DNA of 64,000 nucleotides, from NCBI GenBank assembly GCA_024500155.1, contig CM044874.1:83392295-83456294 (forward strand). The letters are read 5' to 3'. Under the pieces are notes generated by a model. That model searched no databases. It saw only the letters and a program-made list of their open reading frames with translations, and was not told the DNA's origin. This document shows, in pieces, positions 1 to 12,349 of this stretch (positions within the stretch are counted from its first letter, which is position 1; each line of letters opens with the position of its first letter). The position numbers and the translations under genes were made by a program. This DNA comes from Chenopodium formosanum (Eukaryota > Streptophyta > Magnoliopsida > Caryophyllales > Amaranthaceae).

Positions 1-471
1 TCCCTTAACTCCTTATCACAAGCACCAAAAATTCCTTTCCTTTCCTTCCTAGCTTGCATTACTTCTTTAGGAGTTGAAGTGATAAACATATCCAAAGGAC
101 CTTTGTGCCTAGGCTTCTTAACAACTTTTTCACGTTTTGTGACAACATCTTCCTCTTCTTCATCAACATCATCCGTTTCAAGTTGGGACATGCTTGGCTG
201 TTGGCATCATTTGACTATCCACTTTTGCTTGAGCTTTGTTTATTATAAAAGTCTTAACTTCCTCCCTCACATGTTCTGGACATTTAGGACATTTAGTGAC
301 ATTTCAAAAGCCACCAACTAAGTGTTGTTTTAAACGATGTGCCCCTCCCTTAGTCACTTTACCACAAAAACTACAATGCCAATTAACTCTATTATTAGGT
401 TCCGGTTTTCCATATTTTCTAGCCGGGTCGGGATCGGATGATCTGGTGGAAGGAAGAGACTCTTCATCCAT
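1..471 (-). pseudogene. hAT-family transposase, N-terminal BED zinc-finger part, broken and cut by the window edge
   Basis: Reading the minus strand from the ATG at 471-469 gives a short acidic leader, then a BED-type zinc finger: W-H-C-S-F-C-G-K, a KGG-A-HRLKQHL stretch, then NVTKCPKCP. This is the usual start of plant BED / DUF659 / hAT-dimerisation transposases, which bind element ends and catalyse cut-and-paste transposition. Two lesions are visible. A TGA stop lies at 306-304, just after GGF, where relatives usually have Arg; a CGA to TGA change fits methyl-CpG decay. A second in-frame TGA lies at 180-178. Beyond it the coding signal continues in another frame (DDVDEEEEDVV, then KGPLDMFI and VMQARKERKGIFGACDKELR), so an indel lies near 178-190. 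The catalytic and C-terminal dimerisation parts lie outside the window. The family call is from motif memory; the lesions are read directly. Confidence 0.75.
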
Positions 472-507
472 GTTCCTATAACAGAAAACAGTAACAATTT
501 TCGTAAA

Positions 508-860
508 AAAAAAAAAAAAAAAAAAAAAAGTAACAAAATAAATATATATAAACAGAGAAAAACAAAAAAAAATTGGAACCAAAAAACTAAAATAAATAAA
601 CTGGAAAGCCAAAAAAAAAAAAAAAAAAAACAGTAACAAAATAAATATATATAAACAGAGAAAAACAAAAAAAATTGGAACCAAAAAACTAAAATAAACT
701 GGAAAGCCAAAAAAAAAAAGAAAAAAAAAACAGAATATAAAATCAGAATACAGAAGATAAAAAAACAAATTTTAAAAACAAAAGAAAAAAAGAAGCAGGT
801 ATACAATTTTAAAGAGAACGAAGAAGGTATACAATTCCTAAAAAAAAAAAAAAAAGAAGC
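508..860. repeat. A-rich leader with a duplicated ~110-bp segment
   Basis: Long A runs are interleaved with a segment (roughly 526-610 and 636-715) present twice in tandem: an AACAAAATAAATATATATAA start, then an AACCAAAAAACTAAAATAAA core. It lies upstream of the hAT transposase start and produces spurious poly-Phe open frames on the minus strand. Confidence 0.7.
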
Positions 861-938
861 AGTACAAAAAACGTAAAAAAATAAAATAAAGCAAGCTAAC
901 CTGGTTTTCGGTGAGATCCACCACTGCTTGGGTAGTTT

Positions 939-1021
939 CCTGCGAGAATCGGCAGGTTTCCGGCGAGAACCAGCAAGTTCCGGCGAGATTTGGCAGGTTT
1001 CCTGCGAGAATTGGTTGAGAC
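939..1021. repeat. Four ~20-bp tandem repeats (CC[T/G]GCGAGAA units)
   Basis: Units starting CCTGCGAGAA or CCGGCGAGAA begin at 939, 960, 980 and 1001, spaced 20-21 bp, with a CAGGTTT or CAAGTT tail. A fifth diverged unit may lie near 907. They sit in the hAT leader and could be transposase-binding or promoter repeats; that role is inference. Confidence 0.7.
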
Positions 1022-1159
1022 CCAACGTGAATTGCCTGGTTTCTGGAAGCTAGGGTTTTACTTTTCAAATAGATTTGTTTTCTCTCTCTTCTATTTCTTT
1101 AATTAAAGCCTGGGTTTTTTTTTTTTTAATAAATTGTAGTTGCACGTGCGTTTAAAAGC

Positions 1160-1320
1160 CTTAGATCTACAAGGCGTCGCCTCACAGCGCCTCACGCCTC
1201 AAGGCTTAAGCGCTGAGGCGCGCGCCTCCTAGACTTCGCCACGCTTTTACACAGTGAGGCGCTTTGCAGCCCACCTTGCTTCGCCTCGCGCCTCAAGTGC
1301 GCCTAGGCGCGCTTTTTAAA
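1160..1320. repeat. GC-rich GCGCCT/AGGCGC subterminal repeat block
   Basis: About 160 bp of dense CGCCTCA, GAGGCGC and GCGCCTAGGCGC motifs in both orientations, strongly GC-rich against an AT-rich surround and able to fold on itself. Best read as the subterminal binding region of the hAT element whose transposase begins at 471. Confidence 0.6.
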
Positions 1321-1327
1321 ACTAAGG

Positions 1328-1980
1328 ACTGAAGTAGTGTAAACTTCTTTCCAAATGGTTCTTTATTAATTATGACATATTGGGGTTTTATAACATCATA
1401 TCAGGCATCACTTTTTGTTAAATTCTTCCAAATTTGTTGTGGTATTTAATTCCAAATCAATAAATATTGCAATGTATGAATACGTTGTGAGAAGCAACCT
1501 TTTTTTTACAAAAGTCTCCTTTTATTTATTTATTTTACTTATATATAATCCACCTTTCTTATGTAATTTTTTGTAAGTAAACCACCTTATGTTTTTCTTT
1601 GTGGGAATACTGGATATCGCTTGTTGAATTTCTTTTATACCAAATCACCTTTATATCGTTTTTCAATTGACTTAACCACCACCTTTTGGGATTTTACAAT
1701 GAAAAAGGCACCGATTAGCATAATATTAGCCATGTAAGCTGCATAGAGATGAACTTTCCCCCCAAAATCTAATACCATAATTTCACTCTCTTGTCTCCAT
1801 AAGCTCTTTCCATTAATTTGTCTCTACTTGCCCCCACTTTTTGGTGACAACATCTATTGAGAAGTTGAGCTGACAGCGATCTAATAGAGAAAAACATTTG
1901 GGATTACTGGTGCTGTTTTTATGTTTACTTCATTCCTATAAATTATCAGTCGAGAAGGCTACTACTTATTGGAAATAGTA
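1328..1980. other. Intergenic, no gene seen
   Basis: AT-rich sequence without a supportable coding region. The pyrimidine-rich part at about 1760-1840 could be a 5' leader for the micro-ORF candidate downstream, but nothing proves it. Confidence 0.5.
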
Positions 1981-2280
1981 CCGTGTGTGTGTGTGTGTGT
2001 CTTTTTTGGTACTATGATGATTATCTGATTGGATTGGTGGAAGAACTAGAACATGAGTGAAGCTGAATGTATTGGGGAAATGGTAAGACTTGATTCGTTA
2101 AAAGGTTCTTGTGATTGTATGATGCCGTGTGTGTGTGTGTGTGTGTGTGTGTCTTTCTTTTTTGGTACTATGATGATTGTCTGATTGGATTTGTGGAAGA
2201 ACTAGAACATGAGTGAAGCTGAATGTATTGGGGAAATGATAAGACTTGATTCGTTAAAAGGTTCTTGTGATTGTATGATG
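1981..2280. repeat. Tandem duplication of ~150 bp, each copy headed by a (GT)n tract
   Basis: Copy 1 is 1981-2124 and copy 2 is 2125-2280. Both start CCGTGTGTG and run through TTTTTTGGTACTATGATGAT to TTGTATGATG. They differ mainly in GT tract length (about 18 versus 26 nt), a short CTTT insertion and a few substitutions. One substitution turns ATGGTAAGA (copy 1) into ATGATAAGA (copy 2), which would remove a splice donor. Confidence 0.9.
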
Positions 2281-4785
2281 CCATCTATAGGGGATTCTGA
2301 TACTAAGGGGATGGGTATAAATTTTGGAAATGGAGTGGAAAGAAAGCAAATTAGGGTGATGAAAAGAATTATTTAACTCTTATTTTTCATTTATTCAGTT
2401 TAACCATGGAAAGAAATCACTTAAACCTTAGGTTTTAGAGAGGTAACAAATAAGTGGAAACCATTACCCAGGGGTAATGGTAATTGTTACTCAAACCTTC
2501 TAACCAAACACTTGGTAACGTTAATGGTTTAATTGAATTCATTCCCAACCCAAAAATTGTTAGAGAAAATAAAGGGTCACAAAAATGGCTACAGCAATTA
2601 TATTATCTTCTAGGCGTTATACACTTTTCCCAAAGTAATATTCCGACCCTATACCTTGAGCATGGGTTGCACTGAATTCACCTTCGAGATCCAAAGAAGA
2701 AGAACAATGGTCACGCTCAATGTAAACAATGTAAAATGGAAATAAAGTGTATAACTTCCGATGCAAGATAACAAACTGATTTATTTTTGTGACGATGACA
2801 AATCTGATTTATATAGCTTCCAATGCTAAATGAGGAGTCTCATGTATGTAGTTGATAGGTGTATGTCAACCGACATTTATCAAATAAAGCATTATGTAAA
2901 TGCCAAACTAAAACGCGAGATATCAAAACCGAAACTGAAACTGTTAGCAGGTAGCGGGTGTGACATTAGTGACGAATCAGCGTATTTTATTTCTTTTCAC
3001 TTGATTTGTTGTATACTACTATCTTAATCCTATATTGTCTAAGTCATGACAGTCATGACACTTTAACCAAATGACTTAAACTTAACGTAACATAACATGA
3101 GTATAATCAACTAAATACTCTATTATCTCCAACAAAAATCACTCTTACCATCAGCTTTAAAAATTCCTTTCATATTGATTTGTACCACCACTAGTTTTAA
3201 GTTTGGATTATTAGGTGTCATTGCTGTGGTTCTTGTACTGGTCATGGGTCAAATTGGAATTTAATTTGAGTCTCGTGACATTCTGTAAGTCTGTAACTCT
3301 GCACCAAATTTCTTAGTTTATGACTTTTTTTTTTTTTTTTTTTTTTTTTAATTATTATAACTAAACCAGCAAGTCTACTCTTATAGGAATGTGTTATTGA
3401 CTTATTGCTCATGTTTAAATTTCTCTCTTTGGGTCCAGTTGTCACAGTTCCCTTTACCCCTTATTCTGCTTTCCATTTTCAAAAATAAATGAGATGTTCT
3501 TAAACACCTACGCTAGCTGGGGCTTTTGGGTATTGCGATGAAGTTGGAAACCATAAGATACATACTTAAGGGGGTGTTCGTGCCTTAGGAAGTTAGGAGA
3601 GAGGGGGTGGGGGAGGGGGATGGTATTATTTTTGGCGAGCCTTAAAATATGTTGAGTAGGATCGTTATCCCTTGATTTTTCATGCAGCCTGAATGTCCAA
3701 AACTATAAGCTTTGTGGATTACTACAGGGTTTTTTGTTTTATAAGATTGCACATGGCTTTCCTTGAGAGGGTTGTTGTGAGGTAGATATACAAAGTAAGT
3801 TTTATCAATGTTTTAAGGCTTGTAATATAAGGAAACACATCAATTGCTCTGTAAATTGATTTTAAGGCAACCAATTTAATTATATTCTTCCCCATCCACA
3901 TTAGCTCAAGAGAAGAACAAATGCTAGAGTGTACCGTGAATTCAGCTTCTTTTGTTTCATCAATGCCTTTGCCATGAGCTCTTCCCCTTGATTTGAGTTG
4001 TGAGTACGTGTTTCGAGATTGATCATCTTTGGTGGGATATCTGGTCCGAAATTTTGCGGCATCTATTCAATAATTGAATTGTTATATATCCGAGACCTGA
4101 CCTAATGTTTGAGTGTTGCATTTCGGATATTAGATATCCGGTTTGGTATCTAAATTTGAACCTTTGAATTCTAGACCTTTAGCTCTGATATGGCTGTAAA
4201 ATGGTTATGAGCATGTAATTGTTTGATGGTTGTATATCTAGTATGTACTACCCTCTCTGTCTCTATTTTTTCATTCTGCTTTGACGTTCTTATGCTCAGG
4301 AGAACAAAGTAGAATTCATTAAGAGCTTGATGTTCATAGTATACATAGGCATAGTGCATTTGTCAACATTGCTGAAATGTTCCACAGCCTTCCAAAAATA
4401 GAAACAATTTACAGTAATACTTTGTTTATTGTAAATGTATGGTATCTGACGCAATTTGATCCTGAAATCTTGGATCTGATTATTCTGATAGAAATGCTGG
4501 ACTTTGATATTTTCTGATGTCAGATATTTGATTTGAAATATGGTTTCTTATGGATGATTTGATCAATGTTCATTGACATTATGAGGACAATTTCATTCTC
4601 AATCAAGAACTTTAGCATGTTTTTAGTGCAACTTGTATAATCATGGTCTTGTGATTTTGTTAAGTTTTGCAATCAACAAGTGAATTCCATTCTATTAGCA
4701 TGGACTGATTATTTTCTTTTTGTCTCAGATACAGTTCCTGCGCGATCAGGTGGATGCTGTGATTTTGATGCTTTTGCCTCAATAG
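2053..4785 (+). other. Candidate spliced micro-ORF, 28 codons (speculative)
   Basis: An ATG at 2053 opens ten codons (MSEAECIGEM) ending at 2082, followed by a good donor (ATG then GTAAGA). A strong acceptor (TTTTTGTCTCAG) ends at 4728. Eighteen codons follow in the same frame (IQFLRDQVDAV...LLPQ) to a TAG at 4783-4785. Another donor-like GGTAAT at 4797 and an acceptor-like GAATTGCAG ending at 5719 could bound a 3' UTR intron. I do not recognise the peptide. A phase-correct pair of sites over 2.6 kb can arise by chance. In the duplicated copy (ATG at 2209) the donor is lost and the frame stays open for about 54 codons. Confidence 0.2.
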
Positions 4786-6206
4786 CAGACTAGTAGGTAA
4801 TTTCCGTTTATGGAAAATGTCTTTTGTAATTGTGATATGAAGAGATAATAAAAAAAAATTACATAGAGATTCATCCGAGCTTGTTAAAGATGGTACCTCG
4901 AGTACCTGATTGTAAATTATATGTTTGTATCTCGACCTAAATTATGAAAATATTTGCTGGCCATGATCTACATGAGATGGCTCGTACGGGGTTGACGTAC
5001 AATTCCGTTGGCATGTTTCACGCATCTTACTTGTGTGCTGGAGAGATCTCCATATCATTATTTGCGGTGCCCTCTTTCCATTGAATATAATCTATAGAAT
5101 TCTAGTAGCAGATCAAAAGATGACTTTTTTATGAGATTGATGGTCGACAAGATATTTGATTATATATTCCGTGTATTAAATGCGATTCGCAGAGTATGAA
5201 ATGTTTGGTAATATGGGTTAGTGGGTCAACGTCGTTTTGATGTTTTTGATGCTTTTGCTAGTGGTTGGAAGAATTTTGTAGGAGTAAAGTTAAAGCTTAC
5301 GTCATTGCCTTATTTTTCCCTACATATTGATATTGATCATGTCCAATTATATGCGGTTAATTAAACTTGTCCAAAGTTTATTTGCATGATAAAAACTGCG
5401 TTTGTGTTTGGATTATGATGAAGTTTACGGAGAAATAGGTTTGCAACGTCTCTGTATATGATGATGCAACCATAAAATAGACGAGTGAAATGGAAAAGGT
5501 GAAAGTGATCTTCAGCACAGATCAATACTCCTTTCGAATTTAGATAGTCATGTTCGCTGTGCATAAAGCTCACATATGGCAATCTTGTGTGAGATGTTCT
5601 CATAATTATATCTACTCGTATAACTTCTTTAGTACTTAGCATAAACAAAACAGTAGCACGCATTACATATATTTTTTCTTAATAATTGCTCATTTCAAGT
5701 TTGTATTTATGAATTGCAGCGATAAATGTTTGTTGGAACAATGGAACTTGTTCGTTGAAATTGTGACTTGAAAAGATTAAATTTGAGCTCCAAATATACG
5801 CAGTAATGGCGTGATGCTCATAAAGTTGAACTGACAAAATATCAGAGAGATGGTGGTCTTTGCCAGAAATGGGCTATGCTGCCATTAAAACAATCATATC
5901 ATAATTCAACCAACTTGTATTTAATGGATTACCTTCATATTTTTATTATAATATAAAAATTTTGTAGCATTATGTTTTAAGATTGTACTTTATCCATATT
6001 TTATCAAAACTAAAAAAAAAATAAAAAAATAAATAAAAAATAAATAAAATAAAAATGAGGAGGTTTATAACTTTGAGTATAATTAATCAATGATCTCATA
6101 CTCTAATGATCGTTATATTAACTTATTTGTGAGACCTTAAAAAAATCACTAATAAACAAATAACCTTAAAATGATGAATTTATTGCGAGCTTGCCATCAG
6201 TTTACA
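2285..6206. other. Intergenic AT-rich DNA
   Basis: Apart from the micro-ORF candidate I see no gene. Contents include a self-complementary CATTACCC/GGGTAATGG segment at 2460-2500, a long T run at 3327-3349, a G-rich stretch at 3590-3620 and an A/T low-complexity run at 6008-6055. Confidence 0.5.
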
Positions 6207-6214
6207 GTTTTACA
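6207..6214. other. 8-bp target site duplication GTTTTACA (left)
   Basis: GTTTTACA immediately precedes TAGAGCAGTC and recurs immediately after the matching element end at 12349. Eight base pairs is the duplication length of hAT insertions. Confidence 0.85.
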
Positions 6215-7528
6215 TAGAGCAGTCAAAAGTTGACCCGACCCGAATTACCAACTCAAACCTGATTATTAACCAACCCATCTGAACCCAAAAAAATGGTGAT
6301 TCAAACCCGACCTGAAACCAACCTAGACCCGAGTTGACCCGAGTATGTGAGACCCGAACCCGAACATAAACTGACCTATAGATGACTAAAACCCAACCTG
6401 ACTTGAACCGAAATTGACCTAAACCCGTTTTAACCCGTCAAAACCTGAATTTAACCCGACTTGTTACTAACCTGACCTTAATTCAACTCGACCCGACCCG
6501 AATTTAACCTAACCTGTTACAAACCCGACCCAAAATCAACCTGACTTGTTATTGACCTGACCCAAATTCAACCCGACATTATTTACCTGACCCGAATTTT
6601 ACCAGACCTATTACTAACCCGACCCAAACATTCAACCCGATATGTTAACCCGACTCGAAATCAACACGACTTGTTATTGACCTGACCTAAATTTAACCCA
6701 AATTGTTCCTGACCCGATTTCAAATCACCTTAAATGCAATTTAGACCACCTTATTATTGTTGATCAAAGCATTTTGTCTAGGGAGACCAAGTCGGTCCAG
6801 GCCACCAAAAGAAAGGAAAATCATTCTCAAATTTAAGAGTTAAATATAGTATATATTTGTTGTATGGTCAAAGAAGATAATTATCTTCCAAAATTATAGA
6901 CAATAGTTTCCTAGTAAATTGCCATATATATAATAGTCAAAGGAAATATTTAACTTGATAAAAATGATAATTATCTATTTATATTTAGTTGAACTCGAAT
7001 ATGACCTGACTTAGAAATGACCCGACCTGATTATGACCTGCAAATTATTGACTTGAACATAACTCGACTTGAATCCGAGAATGACCGGACTTGGAAGTGG
7101 CCTAACCTGATTATAACCCGCAAATTATTGACTTGAACCGAACTGGACTTGAACCCGAGAATGACACGACTTGAAAATGACACGACCTTATTATAACCCG
7201 CAAATAATTGACTTAAACCGAACCCGACTCAAACTAGAGAATGACCAGACCTAATTCTAACCCACAAATTATTTACTTGAACCGAACCCAACTCGAACCC
7301 GAGAATTACCCTAACTTGTTTTAACTCGTGAAAACCCAAATTAAACCCGACTAATTGTTCACCCGACCCGAATGTAACCTGACCCAAACCCGATAAGAAG
7401 TATGACCCGACATGACCCGACTCAAGCATGACCAACCCCAACCTGCATAGGTTATGGAATTAATCCGAGTTGACCCGACCCACTCTTACCGACCCAAACC
7501 AACCCGTTTACCCGAATTGACAGCTCTA
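6215..7528 (+). repeat. Left GACCCG-rich block of composite element
   Basis: Degenerate repeats of acccgaccc / aacccgactt / ttaacccg motifs, interrupted at about 6740-6990 by unique sequence (an AAGTCGGTCCAGGC segment followed by TATATTTGTTGTATGG). The same layout recurs in the right block and in the inverted block at 29092-30190. It begins TAGAGCAGTC and ends GACAGCTCTA, so it looks like a complete MITE of 1.3 kb. Frames read through it are repeat artefacts. Confidence 0.8.
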
Positions 7529-10500
7529 CCCGAAACCTCCAAAATTTCTCAAAAAACGTGGATATTAGCCTTCAATTTTGGAATTTTTTGACTTATTTTC
7601 GCCCGAAAATAAAAATTGCTAAAATATTTACCATGGTCTCTAATACCCTCCAGGAGTCCAATTAGGTGGGTGGAACCATCCAATTTGCCATTAAACGACA
7701 AATTTACCGATTTACAACTTGCACCGATTTCATTAACTCAAGCCTACCACGAAAATTTATGACAACGAATAATGATCATGCATGGTTGCAAACAGCATTA
7801 TATGAGCTCGAGATGTATCACCAGCAATTTCAACACTTTTCGAAACCGGGCCACGAAACCTCCAAAATTTCTAAAAAAGCGTGGATATTAGTCTTCAATT
7901 TTGGAATTTTTTGTCATTTTTTCGCCCGGAAATAAAAATTGCCGAAATGTTTATCATGGTCACTAATACCCTCCGGGAGTCCAATTGGGTTGGTGGAATC
8001 ATCCAATTTTCCTTTAAACGACCAATTTACCGGTTTACAACTATCACCGATTTCATTAACGCAAGCCTACCACGAACATTTATGACAACAAATAATGATC
8101 ATATATGGTTCCAAATGGCATTATATATATGACCCTGAGATGTGTCCCTTAAAATATCAAGACTTTTCTACACCAGGTCCCAAAACCTCCAAATTTTCTT
8201 AAAAAAAAGGTGGATATTAGCCTTCAATTTTGGAATTTTTTGACTTTTTTCGCCCGGAAATAAAAATTGCCAAAATGTTTACCATGGTCTCTAATACCCT
8301 CCGATCCAAGAATTCAATTAGGTGGGTGAAACCATCCAATATGCCTTTAAACGACAAATTTACCGGTTTACAACTTGCACCGATTTCATTAACTCGAGCC
8401 TACCACGAACATTTATGACAACAAATAATGATCATATGTGGTTGCAAACGGCATTTAATGAGCTCGAGATGTATCACTAGAAATTTCAACACTTTTCGAC
8501 ACTGGGCCACGAAACCTCCAAAATTTCTGAAAAATCGTGGATATTAGTCTTCAATTTTGGAATTTTTTGTCTTTTTTCGCCCGAAAATAAAAATTGTCGA
8601 AATGTTTACCATGGTCCCTAATACCTTCCGGGAGTCCAATTGGGTTGGTGAAATCATCCAATTTGCCTTTAAACGACCAGTTTACCGATTTAAAACTTGC
8701 ATGGATTTCATTAACTCAAGCATACTACGAACATTTATGTTTACATATAATGATCATATATGATTCCAAACGGCAGTATATATATGCCCTCAGATATGTC
8801 CCTTAAAATATCAAGACTTTTCTACACTGGGTCGGGAAACCTCCAAAATTTTTCAAAAAACGTGGATATTAGCATTATATTTTGTCCATTTTTCGCTCGA
8901 GAATAAAAATTGCTGAAATATTTACGATAGTCTCTAATACCCTTCGGGAGTCTAATTAGGTGGGTGGAATCGTCCAATTTGCCTTTAAACAACCAATTTA
9001 CCGGTTTACAACTTGCACCGATTTTATTAATTCAAGTCTACCACGAACATTTATGACAACAAATAATGATCATATATGGATCCAAACGGCATTAAATGAC
9101 CCCAAAATGTTTCCCATACTTTTTCAAGACTTTTCGACACCAGGTCCTGAAACCTCCAAAATTTCTCAAAAAGCGTTAATATTAGCCTTTAATTTTGGAA
9201 ATTTTTGACATATTTTCGCCCGAAAATAAAAATTGCCGAAATCTTTACCATGGTCTCTAATACTCTCCAAGAGTCCAATTAGGTAGGTGGAACCATACAA
9301 TTTGCCTTTTAACAATCAATTAACCGGTTTACAACTTACACCGATTTTATTAATTCAAGCCTACCACGAACATTTTTATGACAACAAATAATGATCATAT
9401 ATGGTTCCAAACGGCATTATATGACCCTGGATGTATCCCCAGCAATTTCAACACTTTTCTACACCGGACCGCAAAACCTCCAAAATTTCTAAAAAAGCGT
9501 GGATATTAGTCTTCAATTTTGGAATTTTTTGTCTTTTTCTAGCCCAAAAATAAAAATTGCCGAAATGTTTACCATGGTTCTTAATACACTCTGGGAGTCT
9601 AATTGGGTTGGTGGAACCATCCAATTTGCCTTTAAACGACCAATTTACCGGTTTAAAACTTGCACGGATTTCATTAACTCAAGCATACTACGAACATTTA
9701 TGACAACATATAATGATCATATATGGTTCCAAACGGCATTATCTATATGACCTTGAGATGTTTTCCTTAAAATATCAAGACTTTTCTACACTAGGCCCCG
9801 AAACCTCCAAAAAATTTTAAAAACCATGGATATTAGGCATCAATTTTTGAATTTCATGTCCCTTTTTCGACCGGGAATAAAAATTGCCAAAATGTTTACC
9901 ATGGTCCCTTATACCCATCGTGAGATCAATTAGGTGGGTCGAATCATCCAATTTGCCTTTAAACAACTAATTTACCGGTTTACAACTTGCACCAATTTTA
10001 TCAATTCAAGCCTACCATGAACATTTATGACAACAAATAATGATCATATATGGTTCCAAACGGCATTATATGACCCCGAGATGTATCCCATACAATATCA
10101 GGACTTTTCGACACTAGGTCCCGAAACCTCAAAAGTTTCTCAAAAAGCATGGATATTAGTCTTCAATTTTTGAATTTTTTGACATTTTATCGCCCGGAAA
10201 TAAAAATTTCCGAAATGTTTACCATGGTCCCTAATACCCTTCGGGAGTCCAATTAGGTGGGTGGAATCATCCAATTTGCCTTTAAACAACCAATTTACCG
10301 GTTTACAACTTTCATCGATTTTATTAATTCAAGCCTACCACGAACATTTATGACAATAAATAATGATCATATATGGTTCCAAACGGAATTCTATGATCCC
10401 GAGATGTATCCCATATAATTTCAAAACTTTTCGACACCAGGTCCCGAAACCTCCAAAATTTCTAAAAAAGCGTGGATATTAGTCTTCAATTTTGGAATAA

Positions 10501-11100
10501 TTTGTCTTTTTTTCGCCCAGGAATAAAAATTGTCGAAATGTTTTTCATGGTCCCTAATATCCTTCGGGAGTCCAATTAGGTGGGTGGAATCATCCAATTT
10601 GCCTTTAAACAACTAATTTACCGGTTTACAACTTGCACCGATTTTATTAATTCAAGCCTATCACGAACATTTATGACAACAAATTATGATCATATATGGT
10701 TCCAAACGGCATTATATGACCCCGAGATGTATCCCATATAATTTCAAGACTTTTCGACACCAGGTCCCGAAACCTCCAAAATTTTTCAAAAAACGTGAAT
10801 ATTAGCCTTCAATTTTGGAATTTTTTGACTTATTTTCGCCCGAAAATAATAATTGCCAAAATGTTTACCATGGTCTCTAATACCCTCCAGGAGTCCAATT
10901 GAGTGGGTGGAACTATCTAATTTGCTTTTAAACGACCAATTTACCGGTTTACAACTTGCACCGATTTTATTAATTTAAAGCTACCATGAACATTTATGAC
11001 AACAAATAATGATCATATATGGTTCCAAACGACATTATATTACCCCGAGATGTATCCCATAGAATTTCAAGACTTTTCGACACCAGGGTTTGTGAAATCA
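7529..11100 (+). repeat. Satellite array A, ~320-330 bp monomer, about 11 copies
   Basis: The landmark TTTACCATGGTC (or variants) recurs near 7630, 7950, 8280, 8605, 8925, 9245, 9567, 9897, 10219, 10541 and 10862, giving a 320-330 bp period. Other shared blocks are ATATGGTTCCAAACGGCATT, AAAGCGTGGATATTAG, CGCCCGGAAATAAAAATTGC and GGTGGGTGGAACCATCCAAT. Subfamily A marks are CCTTTAAACGACC, CGGTTTACAACTTGC and ATGACAACAAATAATGATCA. Confidence 0.95.
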
Positions 11101-11164
11101 TCCAAATTTGCTTTAATCGTTTAATTTACTGGTTTACAACTTGCACCGATTTACCTGTTTACAA

Positions 11165-12349
11165 CGGCCAATATAATTAACTTGTACCGAACCCGACTTG
11201 AACCGAAATTTTTCAAAACCCATTTTAACTCGTCAAAACCTGAATTTAAGCAGACTTGTTACTAACCTGACCTGAATTCAATCCGACTCGAATTTAACCC
11301 AACCTGTTACAAACCTGACCCGAAATCAACGTGACTTGTTATTGACCTGACCCAAATTCAACCTGAATTTTTATTGACCCTACCTTAATTTTACCATACC
11401 TATTACTTACCCGACCCAAAAAATTCAACCCGATTTGTTACTAACCCGACTCGAAATTAACACGACTTGTTATTGACCGACCTAAATTCAACCCAAATTG
11501 TTCCTGACCTGATTTCAAATCACCTTAAATGCAATTTAGATTACCTTATTATTGTTGATCAAAACATTTTGTCTAGGGAGACCAAGTCGGTCCAGGCTAG
11601 CAAAAGAAAGGAGCATCATCCTCAAATTTAAGAGTTAAATATAGTATATATTTTTTGTATGGTCAAAGGAGATAATTATCTTCCTAATTTATAGACTATA
11701 GTTCGCTAGTATATTGTCATATACGGAGTATATTATAGTCAAAGGAAATAATTAGCTTGATAAAATGATAATTATCTATTTATAATTAGTTGAACTGATT
11801 TGGAAATTACTTGACCTGATTGTAATCTGCAAATTGTTGACTTGAACATAACTCGACTTGAATCCGAGAATGACCCGACTAGGAAATAACCCAACCTAAT
11901 TTTAACCCGCAAATTATTGACTTGTACCGGACTCGATTAGAACCCGAGAATGAAGTCAACTTGAAAATGACCCGACCTGATTATAATCCGCAAATTATTG
12001 ACTTGAAACGAACTCGACTCAAACCCAAGATTGACCCGACCAGACTCTAACCCGCAAATTTTTGACTTGAACCAAATCCGACTCGAACCCGAGAATTACC
12101 TAACCCGTTTTAACCCGTGAAAACCCAAATTAAACCCGACCTATTGTTCACCCGACCCGACCTATTGTTTACCGAGTTAAACCCGATAAGAAATATGACT
12201 TGACGTGACCCGACTCAAGCATGATCCAACCCAAACCCAACCTGCATAGGTTATTGAATTAATCCGAATTGACCCGATCCGACCCGAGTTAATCCGACCC
12301 ATTCTTACTCGACCCAAACCCAACCTTTGTACCCGAATTCACATCTCTA
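11165..12349 (+). repeat. Right GACCCG-rich block of composite element
   Basis: Follows a truncated satellite monomer (ACCTGTTTACAACGGCCAAT near 11160) and runs to the element end TCTCTA at 12349. It is homologous to the left block, including the internal unique segment with AAGTCGGTCCAGGC (about 11580-11800). Its junction with the array recurs in inverted form at about 30180-30260. Confidence 0.85.

Larger units (their letters stand above)
1..1327 (-). mobile_element. 5' portion of a hAT transposon (partial)
   Basis: The broken transposase reads leftward out of the window. Upstream of its ATG are an A-rich leader (about 500-900), four 20-bp direct repeats and a GC-rich block packed with GCGCCT / AGGCGC motifs, ending in TTTTTAAAACTAAG near 1327. 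Arrays of short GC-rich motifs just inside the ends are typical of hAT subterminal transposase-binding regions. The other terminus is outside the window, so neither terminal inverted repeats nor the 8-bp target duplication can be verified, and the right boundary is an estimate. Confidence 0.5.
6215..12349 (+). mobile_element. Composite non-autonomous hAT-like element carrying a satellite array (6.1 kb)
   Basis: The left end is TAGAGCAGTCAA and the right end, reverse-complemented, is TAGAGATGTGAA. These are short imperfect terminal inverted repeats of a type I associate with plant hAT elements, flanked by perfect GTTTTACA duplications. Inside are a GACCCG-rich left block (6215-7528), about 11 direct copies of a ~320-bp satellite (7529-11100) and a related GACCCG-rich right block (11165-12349). 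There is no transposase, so movement would need one supplied in trans. The left block itself ends in CAGCTCTA, a second copy of the terminus, without its own duplication. This suggests the array entered, or expanded, between two copies of a simpler MITE. Confidence 0.75.

Noticed and set aside
354..1025. 223-codon minus-strand open frame, very Phe-rich
   Set aside because: It reads poly-T complement and the 20-bp repeats, and overlaps the real BED-finger frame out of register.
6215..7528. Left block as an independent insertion with its own target duplication
   Set aside because: It has both termini, but the 8 bp after 7528 (CCCGAAAC) do not match GTTTTACA; only the outer pair matches.
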